NCBI GenBank assembly: GCA_003132905.1
Contig: PKZC01000184.1
Span: forward strand, 1,236-10,254
DNA from: Bryobacterales bacterium
GTDB lineage: Bacteria > Acidobacteriota > Terriglobia > Bryobacterales > Bryobacteraceae
Direction: 5' to 3'
DNA: 9,019 bases
Each line of letters begins with the position of its first letter. The first letter of the stretch is position 1. The notes beneath the pieces are model-generated. The model worked only from the letters and a program-made list of their open reading frames with translations, had not been told where the DNA came from and did not search any database. This document shows, one piece after another, positions 1 to 6,564 of this stretch. Position numbers and translations under genes: made by a program.

Positions 1-927
1 CTCGATGACGTTGGAGATTACGTTCGGGCGTTTGAGCATCTGCGCCAAGGCAATGCTTTGAAGCGCCGCCAGATCGATTATGACGAGCCGAGCGAACTGA
101 AACTGTTCCAGCGTATCTCTGCGGTATTTGATAACAGCCTGATCGATCGGTTGCAAGGGCTGGGCGATCCCTCACCCGTTCCGATTTTCGTGCTAGGGAT
201 GCCGCGTTCTGGCAGTACTCTGATCGAGCAGATACTTGCCAGCCATCCGCAAATCCATGCCGCCGGCGAACTGACAATTCTTGAGAAGATGGAGGCGAAC
301 CGGGAGTTCAATAGCGGGGATCCGCCGCTTCCATATCCAGAAAGTGTGCCGGTGTTGGACGGCGCCAGCTTGCGCGGGCTTGGCCGGTCCTATCTTTCCC
401 GTCTGCCAAATGTGGCGAACGGCGACGTCCGGATTGTCAACAAATTACCGGGCAATTTCCTTCGAGTCGGTCTGATCCGCCTGATTCTGCCCAACGCCAA
501 AATCGTCCATGTCGGGCGCGACCCGCTCGATACTTGCCTGTCTTGCTTTTCTAAACTATTCACGTCCGGTCTGTATTTCAGCTACGATCTCGCGGAATTG
601 GGCCGCTACTATCGCGCTTACATCGAACTGATGGCTCATTGGCGTTCCATTCTTTCGGCCGGCGCGATGTTTGAGGTTGTATATGAGGATGTGGTCAACG
701 ACCTGGAAGGTCAAGCTCGCCGGTTGATTGATTATTGCGGTCTGCCCTGGGACGATCGCTGCCTCAGCTTCCATAAAACCAGTCGGCGGGTCAAAACTGC
801 CAGTTCTTTCCAGATTCACCAACCCCTGTTCCGCAGCTCGCTGCAACGCTGGCGCCATTACGAAGTCGGCTTAGGCCCGGTGCTTGATGAGCTCCGGGGC
901 GTTTTGCCTGGTCTACAAAACTATTGA
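1..927 (+). CDS. TPR-linked sulfotransferase, 5'-truncated by the window edge
   Basis: This enzyme would transfer a sulfuryl group from PAPS to an unidentified acceptor (a glycan, protein tyrosine or small molecule). The frame is open from base 1, and the first residues (LDDVGDYVRAFEHLRQGNAL) resemble the last helices of a TPR repeat followed by the usual linker, so the gene starts upstream of the window. A TTG at 58 is in frame but lies inside this conserved stretch and is unlikely to be the start. Counting from base 1, the PAPS 5'-phosphosulfate loop is PRSGST at residues 68-73. The 3'-phosphate site is GRDPLD with Arg173 and Ser181, showing the usual R-x7-S spacing. Glu90 in AAGEL is a candidate catalytic base by analogy with tyrosylprotein sulfotransferases. 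The C-terminal part (YEDVV, WR..Y..GL) is typical of TPR-sulfotransferases. The domain looks intact. A glycosyltransferase gene follows on the same strand after a long spacer, which hints at a surface-glycan locus. Confidence 0.9.
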   Translation, partial: LDDVGDYVRAFEHLRQGNALKRRQIDYDEPSELKLFQRISAVFDNSLIDRLQGLGDPSPVPIFVLGMPRSGSTLIEQILASHPQIHAAGELTILEKMEANREFNSGDPPLPYPESVPVLDGASLRGLGRSYLSRLPNVANGDVRIVNKLPGNFLRVGLIRLILPNAKIVHVGRDPLDTCLSCFSKLFTSGLYFSYDLAELGRYYRAYIELMAHWRSILSAGAMFEVVYEDVVNDLEGQARRLIDYCGLPWDDRCLSFHKTSRRVKTASSFQIHQPLFRSSLQRWRHYEVGLGPVLDELRGVLPGLQNY

Positions 928-933
928 AGCGTC

Positions 934-950
934 GCCGCGCTCTTAGCGGC
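934..950 (+). terminator. Weak GC-rich hairpin after the sulfotransferase stop
   Basis: GCCGC at 934-938 pairs with GCGGC at 946-950 across a 7-base loop, starting six bases after the stop codon. There is no T-run behind it, so it is at best a weak or Rho-assisted terminator. It may equally be chance in GC-rich DNA. Confidence 0.22.
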
Positions 951-1132
951 AGGATTACCGGTGTGGTCTACTTACTTTGGCATGACCTCAGTGGAGGAGT
1001 ACCAACTCGGCTTAACCAGTCAGCATTCCATGTTCTTTCAGTTTTAATAAATTGCCCAGGATTTGCCATGTAACACTTGAACAACAAGAAGCACTAATAA
1101 TCCTAGAAGTACCAGTACCCTTGTAACTCATA

Positions 1133-1150
1133 GTAGAGCTGATGCTCTAC
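1133..1150 (+). promoter_or_regulatory. Perfect 7-bp stem-loop in the glycosyltransferase leader
   Basis: GTAGAGC at 1133-1139 is perfectly complementary to GCTCTAC at 1144-1150, with a TGAT loop. No T-run follows. It lies about 110 bases before the chosen GTG start, so it could be an operator or an RNA leader structure. The function is unknown. Confidence 0.3.
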
Positions 1151-1177
1151 CGGTGGAACGCATAGACTTGATATTAT

Positions 1178-1222
1178 TCTTTTGGCCAGCCTGATTTTTT
1201 GGCTAACTATCTTTTGGCTAGC
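1178..1222 (+). repeat. Short direct repeats TCTTTTGGCYAGC
   Basis: TCTTTTGGCCAGC (1178-1190) and TCTTTTGGCTAGC (1210-1222) match at 12 of 13 positions. A third, weaker copy, TTTTTTGGCTAAC, lies between them at 1195-1207. The GGC cores start at 1184, 1201 and 1216, so they are 17 and 15 bases apart. The cluster is immediately upstream of the glycosyltransferase ribosome binding site and could be a protein-binding site or a remnant of local duplication. Confidence 0.4.
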
Positions 1223-1248
1223 GGACTTTCCCCGCATACGGCTCGTTC

Positions 1249-1256
1249 GGAGGAGG
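1249..1256 (+). promoter_or_regulatory. Strong Shine-Dalgarno that sets the glycosyltransferase start
   Basis: GGAGGAGG lies five bases before GTG 1262, a near-ideal arrangement. It favours GTG 1262 over the in-frame TTG at 1199, which has only AT-rich DNA and no purine-rich site in front of it. Confidence 0.75.
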
Positions 1257-1261
1257 AATTA

Positions 1262-2485
1262 GTGCAGTGGCATATCGTCACGGGTGAGTACCCGCCACAG
1301 TTAGGTGGTGTCAGTGACTATACTTACCAACTCTCTAAAGAACTTGCTAAACAGGGGGATCGTGTCCACATCTGGTCGCCCGCTCCCCACTCGGAGGTCA
1401 TCCATAGCGAGACCGGTCAAATTCACGCTCTCCCCCATGGATTTGGCTGGAGCTGGCTGCGGGAGCTGAATCGCCGGCTCCAATCCTTCAATGGGCCGCG
1501 CAACATTTTGATCCAATATGTTCCGCACATGTACGGCTGGAAGAGCATGAACTTCGCGTTCTGCGCCTGGATTTGCATGCAGCGCAGGCACAATGTCTCC
1601 GTAATGTTCCATGAAGTGGCCTTTCCGATGGAGCGGGGACAACGACTCCGGCACCGCTTGCTTGCGATCGCCCACCGCGTAATGGCCGGGGCCATCCTGC
1701 GATCGGTTCGACACTCGTTCACCTCTACAGAACAGTATCTGCACTTGCTGCAAAACTTGGGGAACAGCAAGTCGGCGATCAGCCTGTTGCGGATCTGCAG
1801 CAATATTCCGTCTGAAAGTTACCAGTGGGATAGCATCCACCGCCAGCAGGACAATCCGGGCGCGCCCTTCACCATTGGCATTTTCTCCAACTTTGCAACG
1901 GAGATTCGTGAGGTTCTGACGCCTGTGATCGGATCTGTACTGGAAAATCCGAAAATCGCCGTGGCGTTACTGGGACCGGGAGAAGAGTTCCGGCAGTCAC
2001 TCTTAAAGAAATATCCGCAAGCCGCAAATCGGATCCGATCGACCGGGCGGTTGCACGTCAGCGAGGTTGCCGAACGCATGCGGGGATGCAACGCTCTCTT
2101 GCAAATCTATCCAGACGGCGCATCAGCGGCTCGCGGTACGTTGATCGCCGCACTTGCGTCGGGAATACCAGTGATCACCACGGCCGGTCCTAACACCGAC
2201 AAGCTGTTGTTGGAAAGCAACACGATGCTCTTCTCCGATCTGTCTCCGCAGTCGATCCGCGCATGCATGGAGAAGCTCAGTCAGAATCCTGCTATGGCGC
2301 GGGACTTTGGAATCCGGGCACAACGCTTGTATCAGGAATCCTTCCAGCCCTCCGTGATTGTTTCCAGGCTGCGTGAAGTGGCTTCCGATTTTGACACCGC
2401 TACGGAAGTGGTCACCTACCCCGCGGTAGCTTCGGCAAGCAAGCCGACGCCACAGTGTTCCGTTGGAAACAAATTAGCCAGCTGA
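1262..2485 (+). CDS. GT-B glycosyltransferase (GT4-like, group 1)
   Basis: Likely a cytoplasmic, membrane-associated retaining glycosyltransferase that adds a sugar from a nucleotide donor to a growing glycan. The donor and acceptor are unknown. From GTG 1262 the protein is 407 aa, normal for the family, and begins directly with the first Rossmann strand. GEYPPQLGGV at residues 8-17 is the typical N-terminal loop (P-x-x-GG) that contacts the acceptor. The C-terminal donor-binding domain starts near FTIGIFSNF and includes a GPGEEF turn, a STGRLHVSEVAERM segment and the IYPDG...GIPVITT donor-site region. The usual EX7E pair is absent there: Asp285 stands at the first Glu, and Ala or Thr occupies the region of the second, with about three extra residues. 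Fold assignment is secure; substrate is not. An in-frame TTG at 1199 would add 21 residues, but the added part includes the Shine-Dalgarno bases and has no family resemblance. It follows the sulfotransferase gene on the same strand. Confidence 0.85.
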   Translation: MQWHIVTGEYPPQLGGVSDYTYQLSKELAKQGDRVHIWSPAPHSEVIHSETGQIHALPHGFGWSWLRELNRRLQSFNGPRNILIQYVPHMYGWKSMNFAFCAWICMQRRHNVSVMFHEVAFPMERGQRLRHRLLAIAHRVMAGAILRSVRHSFTSTEQYLHLLQNLGNSKSAISLLRICSNIPSESYQWDSIHRQQDNPGAPFTIGIFSNFATEIREVLTPVIGSVLENPKIAVALLGPGEEFRQSLLKKYPQAANRIRSTGRLHVSEVAERMRGCNALLQIYPDGASAARGTLIAALASGIPVITTAGPNTDKLLLESNTMLFSDLSPQSIRACMEKLSQNPAMARDFGIRAQRLYQESFQPSVIVSRLREVASDFDTATEVVTYPAVASASKPTPQCSVGNKLAS

Positions 2486-2488
2486 TCC

Positions 2489-2506
2489 TGCGCAGACGCT
2501 GACGCA
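2489..2506 (+). terminator. Small hairpin after the glycosyltransferase
   Basis: TGCG (2489-2492) pairs with CGCA (2503-2506). CAG/CTG continues the stem inside after a one-base bulge and leaves an ACG loop. It starts four bases after the stop codon. No T-run follows, so termination here is only a possibility. Confidence 0.22.
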
Positions 2507-2575
2507 AATAATCGTGTAGGTCCTCGCGGCAAAACACTAAACTGGTACTTGAGCAACGCGGCGGCGGAGTCCGGA

Positions 2576-5500
2576 GTGGTGGCCGTCTTGGCCGAGAAGC
2601 CCTCGGTTGCGCGTGACATCGCGAAGGTGCTGGGCGCAACAGCCCGGGGTGAAGGCTACTTACATGGCAATGGCTACGTGGTTACGTGGGCCATTGGGCA
2701 TCTTGCATCACTCGCACAGCCCCATGAGATTCATCCCCAGTGGAAATTCTGGCGGCGAGACACTTTGCCGATGCTGCCGGAAGTTTGGCCGCTGGTTGTT
2801 TACGAAAAGACCAAAGATCAATTTGAGGTAGTGCGACGGATTCTCTCTTCGTCCCGCGTCGCGCGCGTGATCTGCGCGACGGATGCCGGGCGCGAAGGCG
2901 AGTTGATTTTCCGCTACATCTACGAGGCGGCTGGCTGTTCCAAGCCCATCGAACGGCTGTGGATCTCATCGCTTACTCCAGAGGCAATCGGCAAGGGCTT
3001 CGCCTCCATCAAGCCGGGCGCGGATTACGAGCCACTGGCGGATGCGGCGCGCGGGCGCAGCCGGGCGGACTGGCTGGTGGGCATGAATCTTTCCCGTGCC
3101 TACACGCTCACTTATGGCGACGAGCTGAGCGTGGGCCGCGTGCAGACGCCGACGCTTGCCATGGTGGTGGAGCGCGAACTGGCGGTGCGGCGATTCGTAC
3201 CGGAAGATTATCTGGAAGTGACCGCGACCTTTCGCCCCTCGGCGCAGCCACAAGCCGAGGCGTATAAGGGAACCTGGGTGCGCGATGTGGAAGAAATTCA
3301 GAAATCCTCCCGCCTTCCAGCCGACGCGGTGGAAGCGGGTCAGATCGTGGCTCGCGCAAAAACCGGGACCGCCGCCATTGAATCGGTCAAGGCCGAGACG
3401 CAACGCATGGGGCCTCCGCTTTTGTACGACCTCACCGAATTGCAGCGGCATGCCAACCGCCTTTTTGGATTCAGCGCCCAGCACACGCTCGACACCGCTC
3501 AGGCACTCTATGAGCGGCATAAGCTGATCAGTTATCCGCGCACGGATAGCCGGCATCTCTCACGGGATGTGGCGGAAACACTGCCTCGGATCGTGCAAAC
3601 GATAGCGGGTCCTTATAGGGAACATCTGGCCCCTGGCACTGGCGAGAAGCCGCTCGGCCGCAGGTATGTGGACGATTCCAAGGTCAGCGATCATCACGCC
3701 ATTATCCCCACCGTCACATCGCCTGAACGAGCGAATCTGTCTCCTGATGAAGGCAAGATTTACGATCTGGTGTGCCGCCGATTGCTGACCTGCTGGCATG
3801 AGGACCATGTTTGGTCGGTGACCACTGTCATTACCGCCATCACGAATGGCGCGCTCATCGATCGCTACCACTCTTCCGGCAAAGCTATTCAACAGGCGGG
3901 TTGGAAAGTGCTGGACTTTCAGAGCGGCAAGAAGCCGGGCAGCCGCAAAGAGACATCGGAAGAGGAGCAGCAATCGCTGCCTGCCGGGCTCGCGCGCGGG
4001 CAGGCGCAAGACGTGCTAAATGCCGAAGCGGTTCGGAAAAAGACGCGGCCGCCGAAGCGATTCACCGAGGCTACGCTCCTGACTGCCATGGAGACGGCCG
4101 GAAAAACGCTCGATGAAAAAGAGCTTTCAGACGCCATGAGGGAATCCGGATTGGGCACTCCGGCCACGCGCGCTTCAATCATCGAAGTGCTGCTGAAGCG
4201 CGAATACATTGTGCGCAACGCGAAAAATCTGGAAGCCACCGACAAGGGCATCCACCTCATTGAAGTGGTGCACCCGGAAGTCAAAAGTCCCGCGATGACC
4301 GGACAGTGGGAAGCCTGCCTGAAGCGCATCGAACGTGGCGAGGCCCAGCTGGAACCGTTTCTGCATGGTATTGAAGACTATGTGCGCAGCGTCATCGGCA
4401 AGGTGGGGCGGATTCCGGAGACGCCGCCCGCAGAGATCGTACAGGTGACGCCAGTGGCGACGGAAGGCGAGTCGCTAAATGCGCTGCTGCATCGGGCCTT
4501 CGGCTTCACGGCCTTCCGAGCGAATCAGGAAGAAGTCTGCCGGACCGTCATTGCTGGGCGCGATGCATTGCTCGTGATGCCCACAGGCGCGGGAAAGTCG
4601 CTCTGCTACCAACTGCCCGGGTTGGCGCGCGGTGGGACCACACTAGTGATCAGTCCGCTGATCGCGCTGATGGAAGACCAGTTTCGAAAGTTGCGGGATC
4701 GTGGCTTCGCGGTGGAATGCATTCACTCCGGACGCGACCGCGCTGCTTCCCGCCAGGTTTGCATCGATTACCTGAACGGCAAGCTGCAGTTCCTCTTCAT
4801 CGCGCCCGAACGCCTGCGGGTACGCGGTTTCCCGGAGATGCTGGCAAAGCGAAAACCGACGCTGATTGCGATCGATGAAGCGCACTGCATTTCGCAATGG
4901 GGGCACGATTTCCGGCCGGACTATCGGCTATTGGGGAGCTATCTTCCGACGCTGCGGCCGGCACCGGTGATTGCGCTCACGGCCACAGCAACGGCCGTCG
5001 TCCAGCGCGACATCTGCAATCAACTGGGTCTCGATCAACAGGCCAGCTTTATTCACGGGTTTCGGCGATCGAATATCGCCATTGAAGTGGTGGAAACCAG
5101 CCCGTCCCAGCGTCCCGGCCTGGCGCGCGAATTGTTATCCGATCCCGCTCGTCGTCCCGCCATCATCTATACGCCCAGCCGCAAACAGGCGGAAAGCGTA
5201 GCCGCCCTGCTGGCATACGACTTCCCTTCCCGTGCATATCACGCAGGTCTCGATGCCGACCGGCGCGCGCGCGTGCAGGAAGAATTTCTCAACGGCAAGC
5301 TGGAAGTGATCGTCGCGACCATCGCTTTCGGCATGGGGATCGATAAGGCGAATATCCGGTCCGTGATCCATACTGCGTTGCCCGGGAGCATCGAAGCCTA
5401 CTATCAGGAAATTGGCCGCGCGGGTCGCGATGGCGAGCCCAGCCGCGCCATTCTGATGCATTCCTATGCGGACCGGCATACGCACGATTTCTTTTTTGAG

Positions 5501-6454
5501 CGCGATTATCCGGACGTGAAATTCCTGGACCAGATTTTTGCGCGTCTTCGCGCGGAGGCGCAGCCTCGGGACTTGATTGAAAGACACAGCCGGGTTCCGT
5601 CCGAAATCTTCGAGAAGGCGCTGGAGAAGCTTTGGACACACAGCGGCGCGATCATCGATGCGGACGACAATCTGAGCCGCGGCACGGATGATTGGCGCGA
5701 TTCCTACCTCGCGCAAGGCGTCCAGAAGCAATCGCAGATTGAAGCCACCATCCGCTATGCGCAGAGTAGCCAGTGCCGCATGTCGAGCCTGGTGCGGCAT
5801 TTCGGCGACACCGCCGACAGCCAGCAGCCCTGCGGCATTTGCGATTTCTGCGCTCCGGATAATGCGGTGGCTCAGCGCTTCCGTAATGCCACGGAGCAGG
5901 AGCAGAACGTGGCGCGCGCTGTGATCCATGCGCTGCGCATGAATCGCAAATCGGTGGGAAAACTGCACACCGAGCTGTGTGGAAGAAACGGCATGGATCG
6001 CGACTGGTTCGAGGAATTGCTGGGGGCCATGGCGCGCTCGGGCCTGGTCCGCCTGGAGGATTCGGTCTTCGAAAAGGACGGGAAACAGATTCCATTTCGT
6101 TATGCGAGTTTAACGAGCGATACGGAGCGTGCCGATGACGACGCACCGCTCCAACTGAACATTCGGGACACCGCCACTCAGCTGCCAACAAAGAAGATTC
6201 GGAAGAAGAGTTCCGCCGCTAAGCTAAAGCAGCGGCCGGGCTCGACCATCGCCGCGGCGAATCTGAAGGCGTGGCGCCGCGCCTTGGCGACGAAGCAGGG
6301 CGTGCCGGCATTCCGCATCATGTCAGACAAAGTGCTGCTGGCGATCGCCGAAAGAGAGCCGAAGACAGCGGCGGAGTTATTGGCGATTCCCGGCATCGGA
6401 ATCAAGCTGGTGGAGAAATACGCGTCCCAGATTTACCGGATATTGGACGTTTAA
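2576..6454 (+). CDS. Fusion protein: DNA topoisomerase III (type IA) joined to RecQ helicase
   Basis: Positions count from an in-frame TTG at 2549; subtract 9 for the chosen start. The N-terminal 620 residues are a topoisomerase III that cuts one DNA strand and passes another: TOPRIM with Glu16 (AEKPS) and D112-A-G-R-E116, catalytic Tyr329 in YPRTDSR, and the late type IA block GLGTPATRA. A Pro-rich linker (about 620-642) leads to a 3'-5' DNA helicase of RecQ type: Walker A Lys683 (GAGKS), DEAH at 776-779 in DEAHCISQWGHDFRPDY, ALTATAT, FGMGIDK, and QEIGRAGRDGE from 953. Zinc ligands are Cys1076, 1095, 1098 and 1101. An RQC winged-helix-like region spans about 1115-1185, and after a Lys-rich linker a HRDC domain (about 1237-1301) ends the protein. 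Expected role: unwinding and decatenating recombination or replication intermediates, like the separate RecQ-Top3 pair. GTG 2576 has GGAG six bases upstream and starts right at the first strand; TTG 2549 has no ribosome binding site. The frame is open throughout, so two split genes would need an error at the junction. Confidence 0.95.
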   Translation: MVAVLAEKPSVARDIAKVLGATARGEGYLHGNGYVVTWAIGHLASLAQPHEIHPQWKFWRRDTLPMLPEVWPLVVYEKTKDQFEVVRRILSSSRVARVICATDAGREGELIFRYIYEAAGCSKPIERLWISSLTPEAIGKGFASIKPGADYEPLADAARGRSRADWLVGMNLSRAYTLTYGDELSVGRVQTPTLAMVVERELAVRRFVPEDYLEVTATFRPSAQPQAEAYKGTWVRDVEEIQKSSRLPADAVEAGQIVARAKTGTAAIESVKAETQRMGPPLLYDLTELQRHANRLFGFSAQHTLDTAQALYERHKLISYPRTDSRHLSRDVAETLPRIVQTIAGPYREHLAPGTGEKPLGRRYVDDSKVSDHHAIIPTVTSPERANLSPDEGKIYDLVCRRLLTCWHEDHVWSVTTVITAITNGALIDRYHSSGKAIQQAGWKVLDFQSGKKPGSRKETSEEEQQSLPAGLARGQAQDVLNAEAVRKKTRPPKRFTEATLLTAMETAGKTLDEKELSDAMRESGLGTPATRASIIEVLLKREYIVRNAKNLEATDKGIHLIEVVHPEVKSPAMTGQWEACLKRIERGEAQLEPFLHGIEDYVRSVIGKVGRIPETPPAEIVQVTPVATEGESLNALLHRAFGFTAFRANQEEVCRTVIAGRDALLVMPTGAGKSLCYQLPGLARGGTTLVISPLIALMEDQFRKLRDRGFAVECIHSGRDRAASRQVCIDYLNGKLQFLFIAPERLRVRGFPEMLAKRKPTLIAIDEAHCISQWGHDFRPDYRLLGSYLPTLRPAPVIALTATATAVVQRDICNQLGLDQQASFIHGFRRSNIAIEVVETSPSQRPGLARELLSDPARRPAIIYTPSRKQAESVAALLAYDFPSRAYHAGLDADRRARVQEEFLNGKLEVIVATIAFGMGIDKANIRSVIHTALPGSIEAYYQEIGRAGRDGEPSRAILMHSYADRHTHDFFFERDYPDVKFLDQIFARLRAEAQPRDLIERHSRVPSEIFEKALEKLWTHSGAIIDADDNLSRGTDDWRDSYLAQGVQKQSQIEATIRYAQSSQCRMSSLVRHFGDTADSQQPCGICDFCAPDNAVAQRFRNATEQEQNVARAVIHALRMNRKSVGKLHTELCGRNGMDRDWFEELLGAMARSGLVRLEDSVFEKDGKQIPFRYASLTSDTERADDDAPLQLNIRDTATQLPTKKIRKKSSAAKLKQRPGSTIAAANLKAWRRALATKQGVPAFRIMSDKVLLAIAEREPKTAAELLAIPGIGIKLVEKYASQIYRILDV

Positions 6455-6562
6455 TCCTCTTCTGGTAGACTTGCCAGTAAGCCCCCGTTAGGCATTAACC
6501 CCTGCCGCTTCCGAAATTCCTAGTCGTTTTTTTCAAGGATCTTATGCCACAAAGCACCTATA
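6455..6562. other. Spacer between the fusion gene and the MBL genes
   Basis: It holds a weak hairpin CTGG (6462-6465) / CCAG (6474-6477), an inverted repeat GTTA/TAAC (6487-6499) and a run of seven T at 6527-6533. No stable stem sits directly before the T-run, so I do not call a Rho-independent terminator. An AAGGA at 6535-6539 precedes an ATG at 6544 that is in a different frame from the MBL domain. Confidence 0.4.
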
Positions 6563-6564
6563 AT
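6559..6564 (+). promoter_or_regulatory. Possible -10 box (TATAAT)
   Basis: TATAAT matches the sigma-70 -10 consensus exactly. The best -35-like hexamer (TTTCAA, 6531-6536) is 22 bases away, too far for a good promoter. If it works, transcription would start near 6571, and the MBL protein would have to start at ATG 6629 instead of ATG 6563, which overlaps the box. Confidence 0.22.

Larger units (their letters stand above)
928..1261. other. 334-base spacer without a convincing gene
   Basis: This stretch is visibly richer in A+T than its neighbours, and I find no protein-like frame in it. A 21-codon frame from ATG 982 has no ribosome binding site and no recognisable sequence. The spacer holds a GC hairpin at its left end, a tandem AGTACC pair at 1108-1119, a perfect 7-bp hairpin at 1133-1150, a TATTAT at 1172-1177 that could be a -10 box without an obvious -35, and three copies of a GGCYARC-type motif at 1184-1222. 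It probably carries the promoter and 5' leader of the glycosyltransferase gene. Confidence 0.5.

Noticed and set aside
982..1047. 21-codon frame in the spacer after the sulfotransferase
   Set aside because: It has no ribosome binding site and no recognisable sequence, and a frame this short is expected by chance.
1199..1261. Longer N-terminus of the glycosyltransferase from TTG 1199
   Set aside because: There is no ribosome binding site before the TTG. The added stretch includes the strong Shine-Dalgarno of GTG 1262, and the known fold begins right after that GTG.
5263..5276. Alternating GCGCGC tract as a Z-DNA or repeat signal
   Set aside because: It encodes an ordinary Arg-Arg-Ala-Arg stretch in the helicase and is short for GC-rich coding DNA.
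5135..5968. 277-codon minus-strand frame inside the RecQ part
   Set aside because: It is a shadow of the coding strand in GC-rich DNA. It shows no domain, and the + strand frame has dense, convincing RecQ motifs throughout.
6487..6533. Rho-independent terminator after the fusion gene
   Set aside because: The seven-T run is not directly preceded by a stable stem; the nearest inverted repeat is only 4 bp and lies 27 bases before it.
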